Below, in pieces: positions 1 to 4,732 of a DNA stretch of 6,715 bases. The stretch comes from DATLYH01 sp035575035 (GTDB lineage Bacteria; Planctomycetota; Planctomycetia; Gemmatales; Gemmataceae). The notes beneath the pieces were generated by a model. That model made no database searches. It had not been told where the DNA came from and saw only the letters and a program-made list of their open reading frames with translations. The translations under genes were made by a program, and so were the position numbers. Position 1 is the stretch's first letter; every line of letters begins with the position of its first letter. The DNA lies in the NCBI GenBank assembly GCA_035575035.1, contig DATLYH010000139.1:1-6715 (forward strand), written 5' to 3'.

Positions 1-59
1 ACACGCCCCCCGCTCGCCGGTTGCACCGGGGGGCGCACGCCCCCCGCTCGCCGGTTGCA
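1..59. repeat. Tandem GC-rich hairpin repeat upstream of prmC
   Basis: A 24-bp sequence at 2-25 recurs without mismatch at 36-59, giving a 34-bp period. Each copy starts with CACG and a run of six C and ends with GGTTGCA. Between them, GGGGGGCG (28-35) is the exact reverse complement of CGCCCCCC (4-11), so the first unit can fold into an 8-bp all-GC stem with a 16-nt loop. The array is cut by the window edge, so more units may lie upstream. The second copy ends only 3 nt before the ribosome-binding site of prmC. This looks like an extragenic palindromic (REP-like) element; whether it acts on RNA stability, terminates an upstream gene or is merely dispersed cannot be told from here. Confidence 0.75.
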
Positions 60-62
60 TAA

Positions 63-67
63 GAGGG
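63..67 (+). promoter_or_regulatory. Ribosome-binding site deciding the prmC start
   Basis: GAGGG lies 8 nt before the GTG at 76. The frame stays open upstream to a TTG at 55, but that TTG sits inside the repeat and has no Shine-Dalgarno sequence, so GTG 76 is preferred. Confidence 0.6.
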
Positions 68-75
68 AAACCACC

Positions 76-963
76 GTGAGCACCGAACAGCCCTGGACCA
101 TCGGCCGGCTGCTCGAATGGACCGAGAAATTCCTCGCCGAAAAGGGGGCGGAGTTCCCGCGCCTCGACGCGCAGCTTTTGCTCGCCCATGTCCTTGGCTG
201 CAAGAAGACCGACCTGTACGGACGCCGCTTCGACGAGGTCGCCTCCGACGAGGTCCGGCGGCAGTACCGCGAACTGATCCGCCGCCGGGTCGAGGGCTGC
301 CCGGTTGCCTATCTGATTGGCCGCAAGGAGTTCTACTCGTTGGAGTTCGAGGTTGGCCCGGCGGTGCTCATCCCCCGCCCGGACACCGAATGGGTAGTGG
401 CCGAGTGTCTGCGGCTGGCCCGGCCCATGCTGGAAGTGCGGGTCGTGGACATCGGCACCGGCTCAGGCGCCATTGCGGTGGCGGTGGCCCATCAACACAA
501 GGGGGCGCAGGTGACCGCTGTGGACCTCAGCCCCGAGGCGCTGGCCGTCGCCGCCCGCAACGCGGCCAAGCACGGCGTGGCCGACCGCATCCGCTTCCTG
601 CAAGGCGACCTGTTCGCACCCATTCCCGAAGGTGAGCGCTTCGACTTTGTGCTCAGCAACCCGCCGTACATCGCTCACGAGGATTTGCCCAAGTTGCCAG
701 TCGGCGTCCGCGCTTACGAGCCGCACTTGGCGTTGGACGGCGGCCCGGGCGGCTTCGCCGTCTTTGACCGGCTGGTCGAGCAGGCGCGCGCCTACCTGCG
801 GCCGGGCGGCTACCTGATCGTGGAGATCGGTTCGCCGCAGGAAGAGCGCGCCCGACGGCGGATCGAATCGTTCCCCGGCTACGAGCTGGGCAAGACGATT
901 TACGACAGCGCCGGCCATCCGCGTGTGCTTCGAGCGCGCTGGCGCGGCGAGGAGCCGCGGTAG
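76..963 (+). CDS. prmC: PrmC, release factor glutamine N5-methyltransferase
   Basis: This 295-residue cytoplasmic enzyme uses S-adenosylmethionine to methylate the Gln of the GGQ motif in peptide chain release factors RF1 and RF2, which is needed for efficient termination. Residues 1 to about 85 form the family's helical N-terminal domain. A Rossmann-type methyltransferase domain follows. Visible motifs are PRPDTE (100-105), the SAM-binding GTGSG (127-131), the acidic end of the next strand (AVDLS, about 148-152), GDLF (about 177-180) and the catalytic NPPY (195-198) that holds the target glutamine. EPHLALDGG (about 215-223) and PGGYLIVEIG (243-252) complete the family pattern. Length is close to the usual ~280. 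In many bacteria prmC follows prfA (RF1); whether it does here lies outside the window. The stop is followed within 20 nt by a large hairpin. The NPPY and PRPDTE motifs make other methyltransferases unlikely. Confidence 0.95.
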   Translation: MSTEQPWTIGRLLEWTEKFLAEKGAEFPRLDAQLLLAHVLGCKKTDLYGRRFDEVASDEVRRQYRELIRRRVEGCPVAYLIGRKEFYSLEFEVGPAVLIPRPDTEWVVAECLRLARPMLEVRVVDIGTGSGAIAVAVAHQHKGAQVTAVDLSPEALAVAARNAAKHGVADRIRFLQGDLFAPIPEGERFDFVLSNPPYIAHEDLPKLPVGVRAYEPHLALDGGPGGFAVFDRLVEQARAYLRPGGYLIVEIGSPQEERARRRIESFPGYELGKTIYDSAGHPRVLRARWRGEEPR

Positions 964-982
964 AAGGGGGCGGTTGGGGTTC

Positions 983-1016
983 GCCGCTTGCGGCTTAGTG
1001 CTAAGCTGCAAGCGGC
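983..1016. repeat. Near-perfect 34-nt hairpin after prmC
   Basis: GCCGCTTGC (983-991) pairs with GCAAGCGGC (1008-1016), and the pairing continues inward through GGCTTAG and CTAAGCT with a single G-U wobble. The result is a stem of about 15-16 bp with a 2-4 nt loop, starting 20 nt after the prmC stop. No T-run follows on the plus strand (next bases ACAGAAGAC), so it does not look like an intrinsic terminator. It more resembles a dispersed palindromic repeat or a 3'-end stabilising hairpin. Confidence 0.75.
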
Positions 1017-1081
1017 ACAGAAGACTGGCCCAGGCCATCCTGGATGCGATACACCTTCGTCCTGGCAACCTCGATAAAATG

Positions 1082-1113
1082 AGGGGCCCGTTTCCGTAAG
1101 GAAGCGGGCCCCT
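1082..1113. terminator. Terminator-like hairpin between convergent genes
   Basis: AGGGGCCCG (1082-1090) pairs with CGGGCCCCT (1105-1113). The stem continues through one T-G wobble and TTCC/GGAA to a GTAA tetraloop (GNRA type), giving about 14 pairs. On the minus strand the stem is followed by CATTTTATC, a modest T-rich tract suited to ending the sigma-factor transcript, whose stop lies 33 nt upstream. On the plus strand the following GGCTTTC is a weaker tail, so two-way termination with prmC is possible but less certain. Confidence 0.7.
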
Positions 1114-1145
1114 GGCTTTCACGACTTCATACCTGGCCCCGCGTC

Positions 1146-1730
1146 CTAGACGCAGGCCAGCTCGCGGCGGCGGCCACGGCCGCGCGACGCCTTCCGCTCC
1201 AGCTGCTTGCGCAACCGGTTGCGGGCCACGTGCAGCCGCCGCTTGATCGTGCCGATCGGCGTCTCGAACTCGCGGCTCATCTGCTTCAGCGACCGACCGC
1301 GGAGGTAGAAGGCCACCAGCGTCGCCCGGTCGATCGGCTTGAGCCGCTCCAGGCCGTCGTACAGCTCGCGGCGCTGCTCGGCGCGGAGCATCTCATCCAC
1401 CGGCGTGGCGCCGACTGCCTCGGCCTGCTCCAGCACCTGCGCCTCGACCCCCTGGAAGGGGCCGCGCCGCGTCAGCCGGTTGATCGCCATCCGCACCGTG
1501 ATCTGGCGCAGCCAGCCGGCGAAGCACGCCACGTCGCGCAGCTGGGGCAGCTTCTTCAGCACGTGCAGGAAGACATCCTGGGCCAGTTCCTCCGCCTCGG
1601 CGGCGTTGCGCAGCCGCGCCAACGCCACGGCGTAAACCGTCGGCTGGAAGCGCTCCACCAGCTCACCGTAGGCCGACCGGTCGCCGGCCCGGGCCCGCTC
1701 CACTAGGTTCGTCACCTCGTTCCAGGACAT
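1146..1730 (-). CDS. ECF-like RNA polymerase sigma-70 family sigma factor
   Basis: The 194-residue protein directs RNA polymerase to a regulon that cannot be identified from this window. Region 2 spans about residues 8-90 and includes the core-binding segment EAEELAQDVFLHVLKKLPQL and the promoter -10 reading segment WLRQITVRMAINRLTRR. A linker (about 91-114) lacks regions 1 and 3, as expected of ECF-type factors. Region 4 (about 115-178) carries a helix-turn-helix, LKQMSREFETPIGTIKRRLHVARNRL, that would read the -35 element. The C-terminal tail (about 177-194) is strongly basic. Start chosen at ATG 1730, where similarity to the family begins; the frame is open to 1961, but the added residues look non-coding. 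No strong Shine-Dalgarno precedes ATG 1730. No anti-sigma gene is recognisable on either side: downstream lie a terminator and convergent prmC, upstream about 1 kb with no clear gene. From memory it resembles orphan planctomycete sigma factors; the subgroup is not assigned. Confidence 0.9.
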   Translation of the reverse strand: MSWNEVTNLVERARAGDRSAYGELVERFQPTVYAVALARLRNAAEAEELAQDVFLHVLKKLPQLRDVACFAGWLRQITVRMAINRLTRRGPFQGVEAQVLEQAEAVGATPVDEMLRAEQRRELYDGLERLKPIDRATLVAFYLRGRSLKQMSREFETPIGTIKRRLHVARNRLRKQLERKASRGRGRRRELACV

Positions 1731-2153
1731 GCAAAGACACCCGTCTCGATCCAGCCGAGGAAGTTGGCAACACCGCTGCGGAAGGCCTCGCCCCGTCTCG
1801 GATCCGTGCAAAGAGGAGCCGCGGTCCTTCCACACTTGGCGATCACCCCGGCACCTGGGACCAAGCCCAACCTCGTCCCGTCCGGGGCAAGCGCGGTGAC
1901 GGCGACGGCGAGCAAACGAAGGACGCCGTTGACCTTGACCAGCCCGCCAGCCCGCCGACAACAGGCGGACCCCTCCGGCGGCGCCTCGGTCAAGGAACGC
2001 ATCCGCGTTTTATCCGACTTGGGAATAAGGTTCTGATGGAGACGTTGGCGTCGATTGTGGTGGCCGATTCTCGATCGGACGGTTAGCGGGCCTTGGGGAT
2101 CGTTTCAGCTGCTTTCCGCGTCCCATCCGTCATCGAGAACCGCCGACCGGCAA
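1731..2153. other. Upstream region of the sigma gene, no confident gene
   Basis: No recognisable protein or RNA gene is present. On the minus strand a 96-codon frame (2002 down to 1712) runs into the sigma gene and overlaps its start by 19 bp. Many of its codons end in G or C, but it has no Shine-Dalgarno sequence and no similarity I recognise. An AT-richer patch near 2005-2035 (minus-strand TCGGATAAAACG) might hold a -10-like element for a transcript running toward the sigma gene, but no convincing -35 hexamer could be paired with it. A short dyad, CCGAT/ATCGG, lies around 2063-2077. Confidence 0.4.
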
Positions 2154-2696
2154 TCAACCGGCTCGGTCTCCGGTTCCCCTGGTCGAAATCGCGGGCGTCC
2201 CCCGGGCCGGTTCTAGCCCGGCCGCCTTTTGCCGTTTGCCCTGGGCCCACAAGCGGCCGCTCGAAGGCACGACGGCAAAGGTTGTTAAGGGACGCCCTGG
2301 GAGGACGGCCTGTCCATCTGCCACTGCACGGAACGGTGACCGTTCCGAGCAGCCGGGGCAGGGGGCCTCTCCCACGGCGATGGGCCATCCCAACTGGACG
2401 GCCCGCCCCGCGTTCCTCGCGGGACTCCGACGTCCGAGGACACCAGCGGGGCTGTCGTCGGGCCGACCGGCCCGTAGCGCGGCGGCATTATCCGTCCCGT
2501 GCCAAGCGGGGCAGAGGGGCCGCTGCGGGGGCTCGGTCTGGTCCTCCCGACAGCCAGGCGACGGGTGTCGCATCGAGAAGGGGACCATCGGGGTCTGATT
2601 GGCCAGGTAGGAACCGAGGCGCAGCTCGACGGCCTTGCCGTCGCCCCCGACGGAAACGCCACGCAGCACCACAGATTCCAGGTCGATGACGGCCAT
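2154..2696 (-). CDS. Unrecognised open frame, possibly a gene remnant
   Basis: The frame runs 180 codons from an ATG preceded by GGAGG at 6-nt spacing, a first-rate ribosome-binding site. Roughly the first 43 codons mostly end in G or C and give a plausible protein start (MAVIDLESVVLRGVSV, then a short polar and beta-like stretch to about VPFSM). After that, near position 2570, the product becomes rich in Pro, Arg, Gly and Cys with mixed third bases, as expected of non-coding GC-rich DNA. I recognise no domain, membrane segment or signal peptide. The two simplest readings are a real start followed by a decayed or frameshifted body (pseudogene), or a chance frame behind a chance ribosome site. 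I found no clear continuation in the other two minus-strand frames. It is isolated: the sigma gene is downstream and the helicase terminator upstream. Confidence 0.3.
   Translation of the reverse strand: MAVIDLESVVLRGVSVGGDGKAVELRLGSYLANQTPMVPFSMRHPSPGCREDQTEPPQRPLCPAWHGTDNAAALRAGRPDDSPAGVLGRRSPARNAGRAVQLGWPIAVGEAPCPGCSERSPFRAVADGQAVLPGRPLTTFAVVPSSGRLWAQGKRQKAAGLEPARGTPAISTRGTGDRAG
2325..2351. repeat. 27-bp dyad with 9-bp perfect core arms
   Basis: CGGAACGGT (2329-2337) and ACCGTTCCG (2339-2347) are exact reverse complements around a single G. After one mismatch the symmetry continues for TGC/GCA (2325-2327, 2349-2351). With a 1-nt centre it resembles a dimer-binding operator more than an RNA hairpin, which would need a wider loop. 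It lies inside the doubtful frame, with no obvious promoter next to it. Confidence 0.5.
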
Positions 2697-2702
2697 TGCA
2701 GA

Positions 2703-2707
2703 CCTCC
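2703..2707 (-). promoter_or_regulatory. Strong ribosome-binding site before ATG 2696
   Basis: GGAGG on the minus strand is separated by six nucleotides from the ATG at 2696. It is the main reason to consider that open frame at all. Confidence 0.45.
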
Positions 2708-2735
2708 GACGATCAAAGAGAGACAGGACAACGGG

Positions 2736-2759
2736 GGGCCGGGCCACGTCGGCCGGCCC
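2736..2759. terminator. GC-rich hairpin, possible terminator
   Basis: GGGCCGG (2736-2742) pairs with CCGGCCC (2753-2759); inside the loop CC and GG can add two pairs. On the plus strand it is followed by TGTTTGTTG, a loose T-rich tail, but no plus-strand gene lies upstream that it could serve. On the minus strand it would sit in the leader of the doubtful frame starting at 2696. Its function is open. Confidence 0.3.
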
Positions 2760-2836
2760 TGTTTGTTGCTGGTTGGTGAAAAGCCGGTCCGTTACCTCTC
2801 ACAAGCGGGCGAATTCCAAAACTTTCAACAACCGCT

Positions 2837-2852
2837 GTACAACTAATTGTAC
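2837..2852. repeat. Perfect 6-bp-arm dyad in AT-rich patch
   Basis: GTACAA (2837-2842) and TTGTAC (2847-2852) are exact inverted copies around CTAA. In this GC-rich sequence an AT-rich dyad in non-coding DNA is a reasonable candidate protein-binding site, but no promoter can be paired with it firmly. Confidence 0.4.
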
Positions 2853-3027
2853 GCTTCCCCGCCGTCAAGTTTTGCGGCGCCGGGGGAGATTTTTTTCGGT
2901 AAAGGGGGTGGGGGAAAACAGGGTAACCCGTACGCCTGCGCATGGATAAAGACGAGCGCCGGATCAAAGAGGTTCACGAAAATCCGGGAAAAAATTCCCC
3001 GCCCGGGCCCGCCCAGGAGGTGCGTGC

Positions 3028-3060
3028 AAAAACAACAACCCACGGGGCGAATCCCGTGGG
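3028..3060 (-). terminator. Intrinsic terminator of the DEAD-box helicase gene
   Basis: On the minus strand an 8-bp stem CCCACGGG/CCCGTGGG (3053-3060 with 3039-3046, 6-nt loop) is followed directly by TTGTTGTTTTT (3038 down to 3028). It lies 23 nt beyond the helicase stop codon. Stem, spacing and U-rich tail are those of a standard Rho-independent terminator. Confidence 0.88.
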
Positions 3061-3082
3061 CTTGGGAGGCAGGGGGAGAGGA

Positions 3083-4327
3083 TTATAACCGATTGCTGTA
3101 TCGGCGGATGCGTCGGCCGAAGATCGGTACGACCGCCCGGGGCTGCGGGGGCTCCTCCGCCTTGGCCCGGGGCGTGAAGGCATCGAACCCCTTGATCCGG
3201 TCCGGCTCCAGCTGTTTGTTGATCAGGATTTCGATGGCGGTCAGCTGTTCGCCCTGCTCGGGGGTCACAAAGGCGATGGCCACGCCGTCGGCCCCCATAC
3301 GGCCGGTTCGGCCGATGCGGTGGACGTAATTTTCCGGGTCCAGCGGCAAGTCGTAATTGATGATGTGCGAGATGTTGGTCACATCGATACCCCGGCCGAC
3401 CACATCGGTGGCCACCAGGTAAGTGATGGTGCCATCGCGGAAGGCCTGCATGATCCGGTTACGCTCCGGCTGTTCCAGGTCGCCGTGCATGGCGGCCACC
3501 CGCTTGTGTACCTTGCGGAGTTGGCGGTACAGGCGGTCGGCCCCGCGCTTGCGCTCGCAAAAGATGATGCACTGCCGGGGCTTCTCGCGGTCCAGGACGC
3601 GCAGCAGCAGGTCGAACTTACGCTCCTCGTCCACGGTGATGTACGACTGCCGGATGTTCTCGACCGTCAGCTTGGCCGGCGACAGGTTGATGTGGACGGG
3701 ATCAACCATGTAGCGGCGGGCCAAGCGCAGCACCGGCGGCGGCAGCGTGGCCGACAGCAGCAGCGTCTGCCGCTGCGGCGGACAGCGGCGAAGGATCTTT
3801 TCGATGTCGGGGCGGAAGCCGATGTCCAGCATCCGGTCGGCCTCGTCGAGCACGACATAGCGGACCCGTTCCAGCCGGAGCGTGCCGCGCGCCAGGTGGT
3901 CAAGGACCCGGCCGGGGGTGCCGACGGCAAGGGCGAAGCCTTTCTTCATCTCGGTCAGTTGCTGCCGGAAGCGCTGGCCGCCGTAAATGGGGATGGCCCG
4001 GCAGTGGCGGCTGGGCGCCAGCTTGCGGGCCTCCTCGCTGACCTGGACGACCAGCTCCCGCGTCGGCGCCAGCACCAGGGCCTGTGGGCCAGGCTCGTTC
4101 CGATCGCGCCAGCTGTTCAGGAACGGCAATAGGAATGCGGCGGTCTTGCCGGTCCCGGTCTGGGCCTGGCCGATGACATCGCGGCCGGCGAGGGCCTCGG
4201 GGATCAGAGCGGCCTGAATCGGGGTCGGTTGGAAGTACGAGGCGCGTTCAAGGGCAGCCAGGATGGATGGAGAGAGGGATAAGGATTGGAAGCCCGGGGC
4301 GGCTTCCGCAAGCAATGCAGTCGTCAA
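3083..4327 (-). CDS. DEAD-box ATP-dependent RNA helicase, RhlE type
   Basis: The 414-residue cytoplasmic protein is an ATP-driven RNA unwinding and remodelling enzyme of the family active in ribosome assembly, mRNA decay and cold adaptation. All core motifs are present in order: the Q motif ending in PTPIQ (34-38), Walker A AQTGTGKT (55-62), PTREL (88-92), TPGR (137-140), DEAD (161-164), SAT (192-194), IIFCERK (254-260), ATDVVGRGID (306-315) and HRIGRTGR (336-343). Motif V reads VVGRGID where VAARGID is commoner; the arginine finger motif is intact. After the two RecA-like domains comes a short tail (about 380-414) with a basic end, RRIRRYSNRL, probably an RNA-binding extension and much shorter than in DeaD/CsdA. 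The gene is single, flanked by its own terminator, and divergent from the ABC gene. Among DEAD-box paralogues RhlE fits best; the role of this copy is inference. Confidence 0.93.
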   Translation of the reverse strand: MTTALLAEAAPGFQSLSLSPSILAALERASYFQPTPIQAALIPEALAGRDVIGQAQTGTGKTAAFLLPFLNSWRDRNEPGPQALVLAPTRELVVQVSEEARKLAPSRHCRAIPIYGGQRFRQQLTEMKKGFALAVGTPGRVLDHLARGTLRLERVRYVVLDEADRMLDIGFRPDIEKILRRCPPQRQTLLLSATLPPPVLRLARRYMVDPVHINLSPAKLTVENIRQSYITVDEERKFDLLLRVLDREKPRQCIIFCERKRGADRLYRQLRKVHKRVAAMHGDLEQPERNRIMQAFRDGTITYLVATDVVGRGIDVTNISHIINYDLPLDPENYVHRIGRTGRMGADGVAIAFVTPEQGEQLTAIEILINKQLEPDRIKGFDAFTPRAKAEEPPQPRAVVPIFGRRIRRYSNRL

Positions 4328-4332
4328 ACAAA

Positions 4333-4338
4333 CCTCCC
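4333..4338 (-). promoter_or_regulatory. Ribosome-binding site supporting a TTG start
   Basis: GGGAGG on the minus strand ends five nucleotides before TTG 4327, the first codon of the helicase. No ATG or GTG lies closer, and family similarity begins a dozen residues later, so the rare TTG start is the best choice. Confidence 0.75.
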
Positions 4339-4352
4339 AGAAGGAATGGGGC

Positions 4353-4381
4353 CGTATATCAAACTGTCACTCCCTTATCAT
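4353..4381 (-). promoter_or_regulatory. Candidate promoter for the helicase gene
   Basis: On the minus strand ATGATA (4381-4376) and TATACG (4358-4353) are 17 bp apart and each matches four of six sigma-70 consensus bases. Transcription would start near 4345, only a few bases before the ribosome-binding site. The setting in the AT-rich part of the divergent spacer supports it; hexamer quality is moderate. Confidence 0.35.
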
Positions 4382-4463
4382 TTAGCTACCCTACTTTAAA
4401 CCTTGGGCGCGTTCCTGTCCAGTGCCGTTCGGACCGCACTCCCGCGACCCGCCCAGCGCGAAA

Positions 4464-4496
4464 GCGCTTGCGAAGCGCCGCCTGGTCAGCTAAACT
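4464..4496 (+). promoter_or_regulatory. Candidate promoter with overlapping dyad, ABC gene
   Basis: TTGCGA (4468-4473) and TAAACT (4491-4496) are exactly 17 bp apart and match the sigma-70 -35 and -10 consensus at four of six positions each. The perfect dyad GCGCTT-GCG-AAGCGC (4464-4478) covers the -35 box, the usual place for a repressor operator. No regulator gene is adjacent, so the operator idea is inference. Confidence 0.35.
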
Positions 4497-4720
4497 TAAA
4501 TCATCTCGGGACAAGAGAATTGGGGTAGGCCTTCCGACCTGCACCTCTGCCGTTCGAATTCTCACTACCACCGAGGCCTTACCTGCGGCGCCCCGCGGCG
4601 TCGCTCCCGACGGCAAGCTACCGCTTGCCCTGTTCGCCACCAATGGCGCGGAAGTTCCGGCCGGCCACAAAGGAGTGGGCCCGCCGTCGCCCCAAGGCAA
4701 TCATCCAGGGACGCTTCTCG

Positions 4721-4728
4721 AAAGGAGG
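4721..4728 (+). promoter_or_regulatory. Strong ribosome-binding site of the ABC gene
   Basis: AAAGGAGG lies four nucleotides before ATG 4733. It decides this start over the in-frame upstream candidates at 4625 (TTG) and 4643 (ATG), which lack one. Confidence 0.8.
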
Positions 4729-4732
4729 GGCG

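Larger units (their letters stand above)
2697..3027. other. Gene-free spacer, locally AT-richer
   Basis: No gene is supportable here. The stretch from about 2815 to 2995 is clearly richer in A and T than its surroundings, with a run of seven T (2890-2896) and six A (2989-2994). It contains the dyads listed at 2736-2759 and 2837-2852, and a small one, GGGAA/TTCCC (2986-2999). On the minus strand, upstream of the doubtful frame, TTGACG and TACAAT both occur, but only 11 bp apart, which does not form a standard sigma-70 promoter. The patch could still hold regulatory DNA. Confidence 0.45.
4339..4732. other. Divergent spacer and long leader of the ABC gene
   Basis: This stretch separates the divergent helicase and ABC genes. 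The first 60 bp are AT-rich for the window and suit a promoter region. The remainder (about 4500-4732) would be a 5' leader of about 230 nt if the candidate plus-strand promoter is correct. No riboswitch class is recognised. Near 4456-4478 two overlapping small stems compete: GCGC-GAAA-GCGC, and GCGCTT-GCG-AAGCGC. The ABC frame is open upstream through ATG 4643, so part of the leader could instead be coding, but ATG 4643 has no ribosome-binding site. Confidence 0.5.

Noticed and set aside
1..59. CRISPR array
   Set aside because: There are only two repeat copies with a 10-bp gap, and the gap itself is complementary to the repeat, unlike a CRISPR spacer.
463..1122. 219-codon minus-strand frame opposite prmC
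   Set aside because: It is the antisense shadow of a clearly coding gene, crosses both intergenic hairpins and has no recognisable domain.
2093..2689. 198-codon plus-strand frame in the gene-poor region
   Set aside because: The product is Arg/Pro/Gly-rich with no domain and no convincing ribosome-binding site, and it overlaps the other doubtful frame.
1731..3027. Structured RNA gene such as RNase P RNA, tmRNA or SRP RNA
   Set aside because: None of the conserved core sequences of these RNAs could be found by eye on either strand.
2847..3329. Plus-strand frame with an AGGAGGT at 3014-3020 near a GTG
   Set aside because: The spacing from AGGAGGT to GTG 3023 is only 2 nt, the frame runs through the helicase terminator and into the antisense of its 3' end, and the product matches nothing I know.
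3320..4132. 270-codon plus-strand frame opposite the helicase
   Set aside because: All helicase motifs lie on the minus strand; this product is a low-complexity shadow typical of GC-rich DNA.
4625..4732. 36-residue N-terminal extension of the ABC protein
   Set aside because: The upstream starts lack a ribosome-binding site, whereas ATG 4733 has AAAGGAGG; the extension is not needed for the membrane domain.
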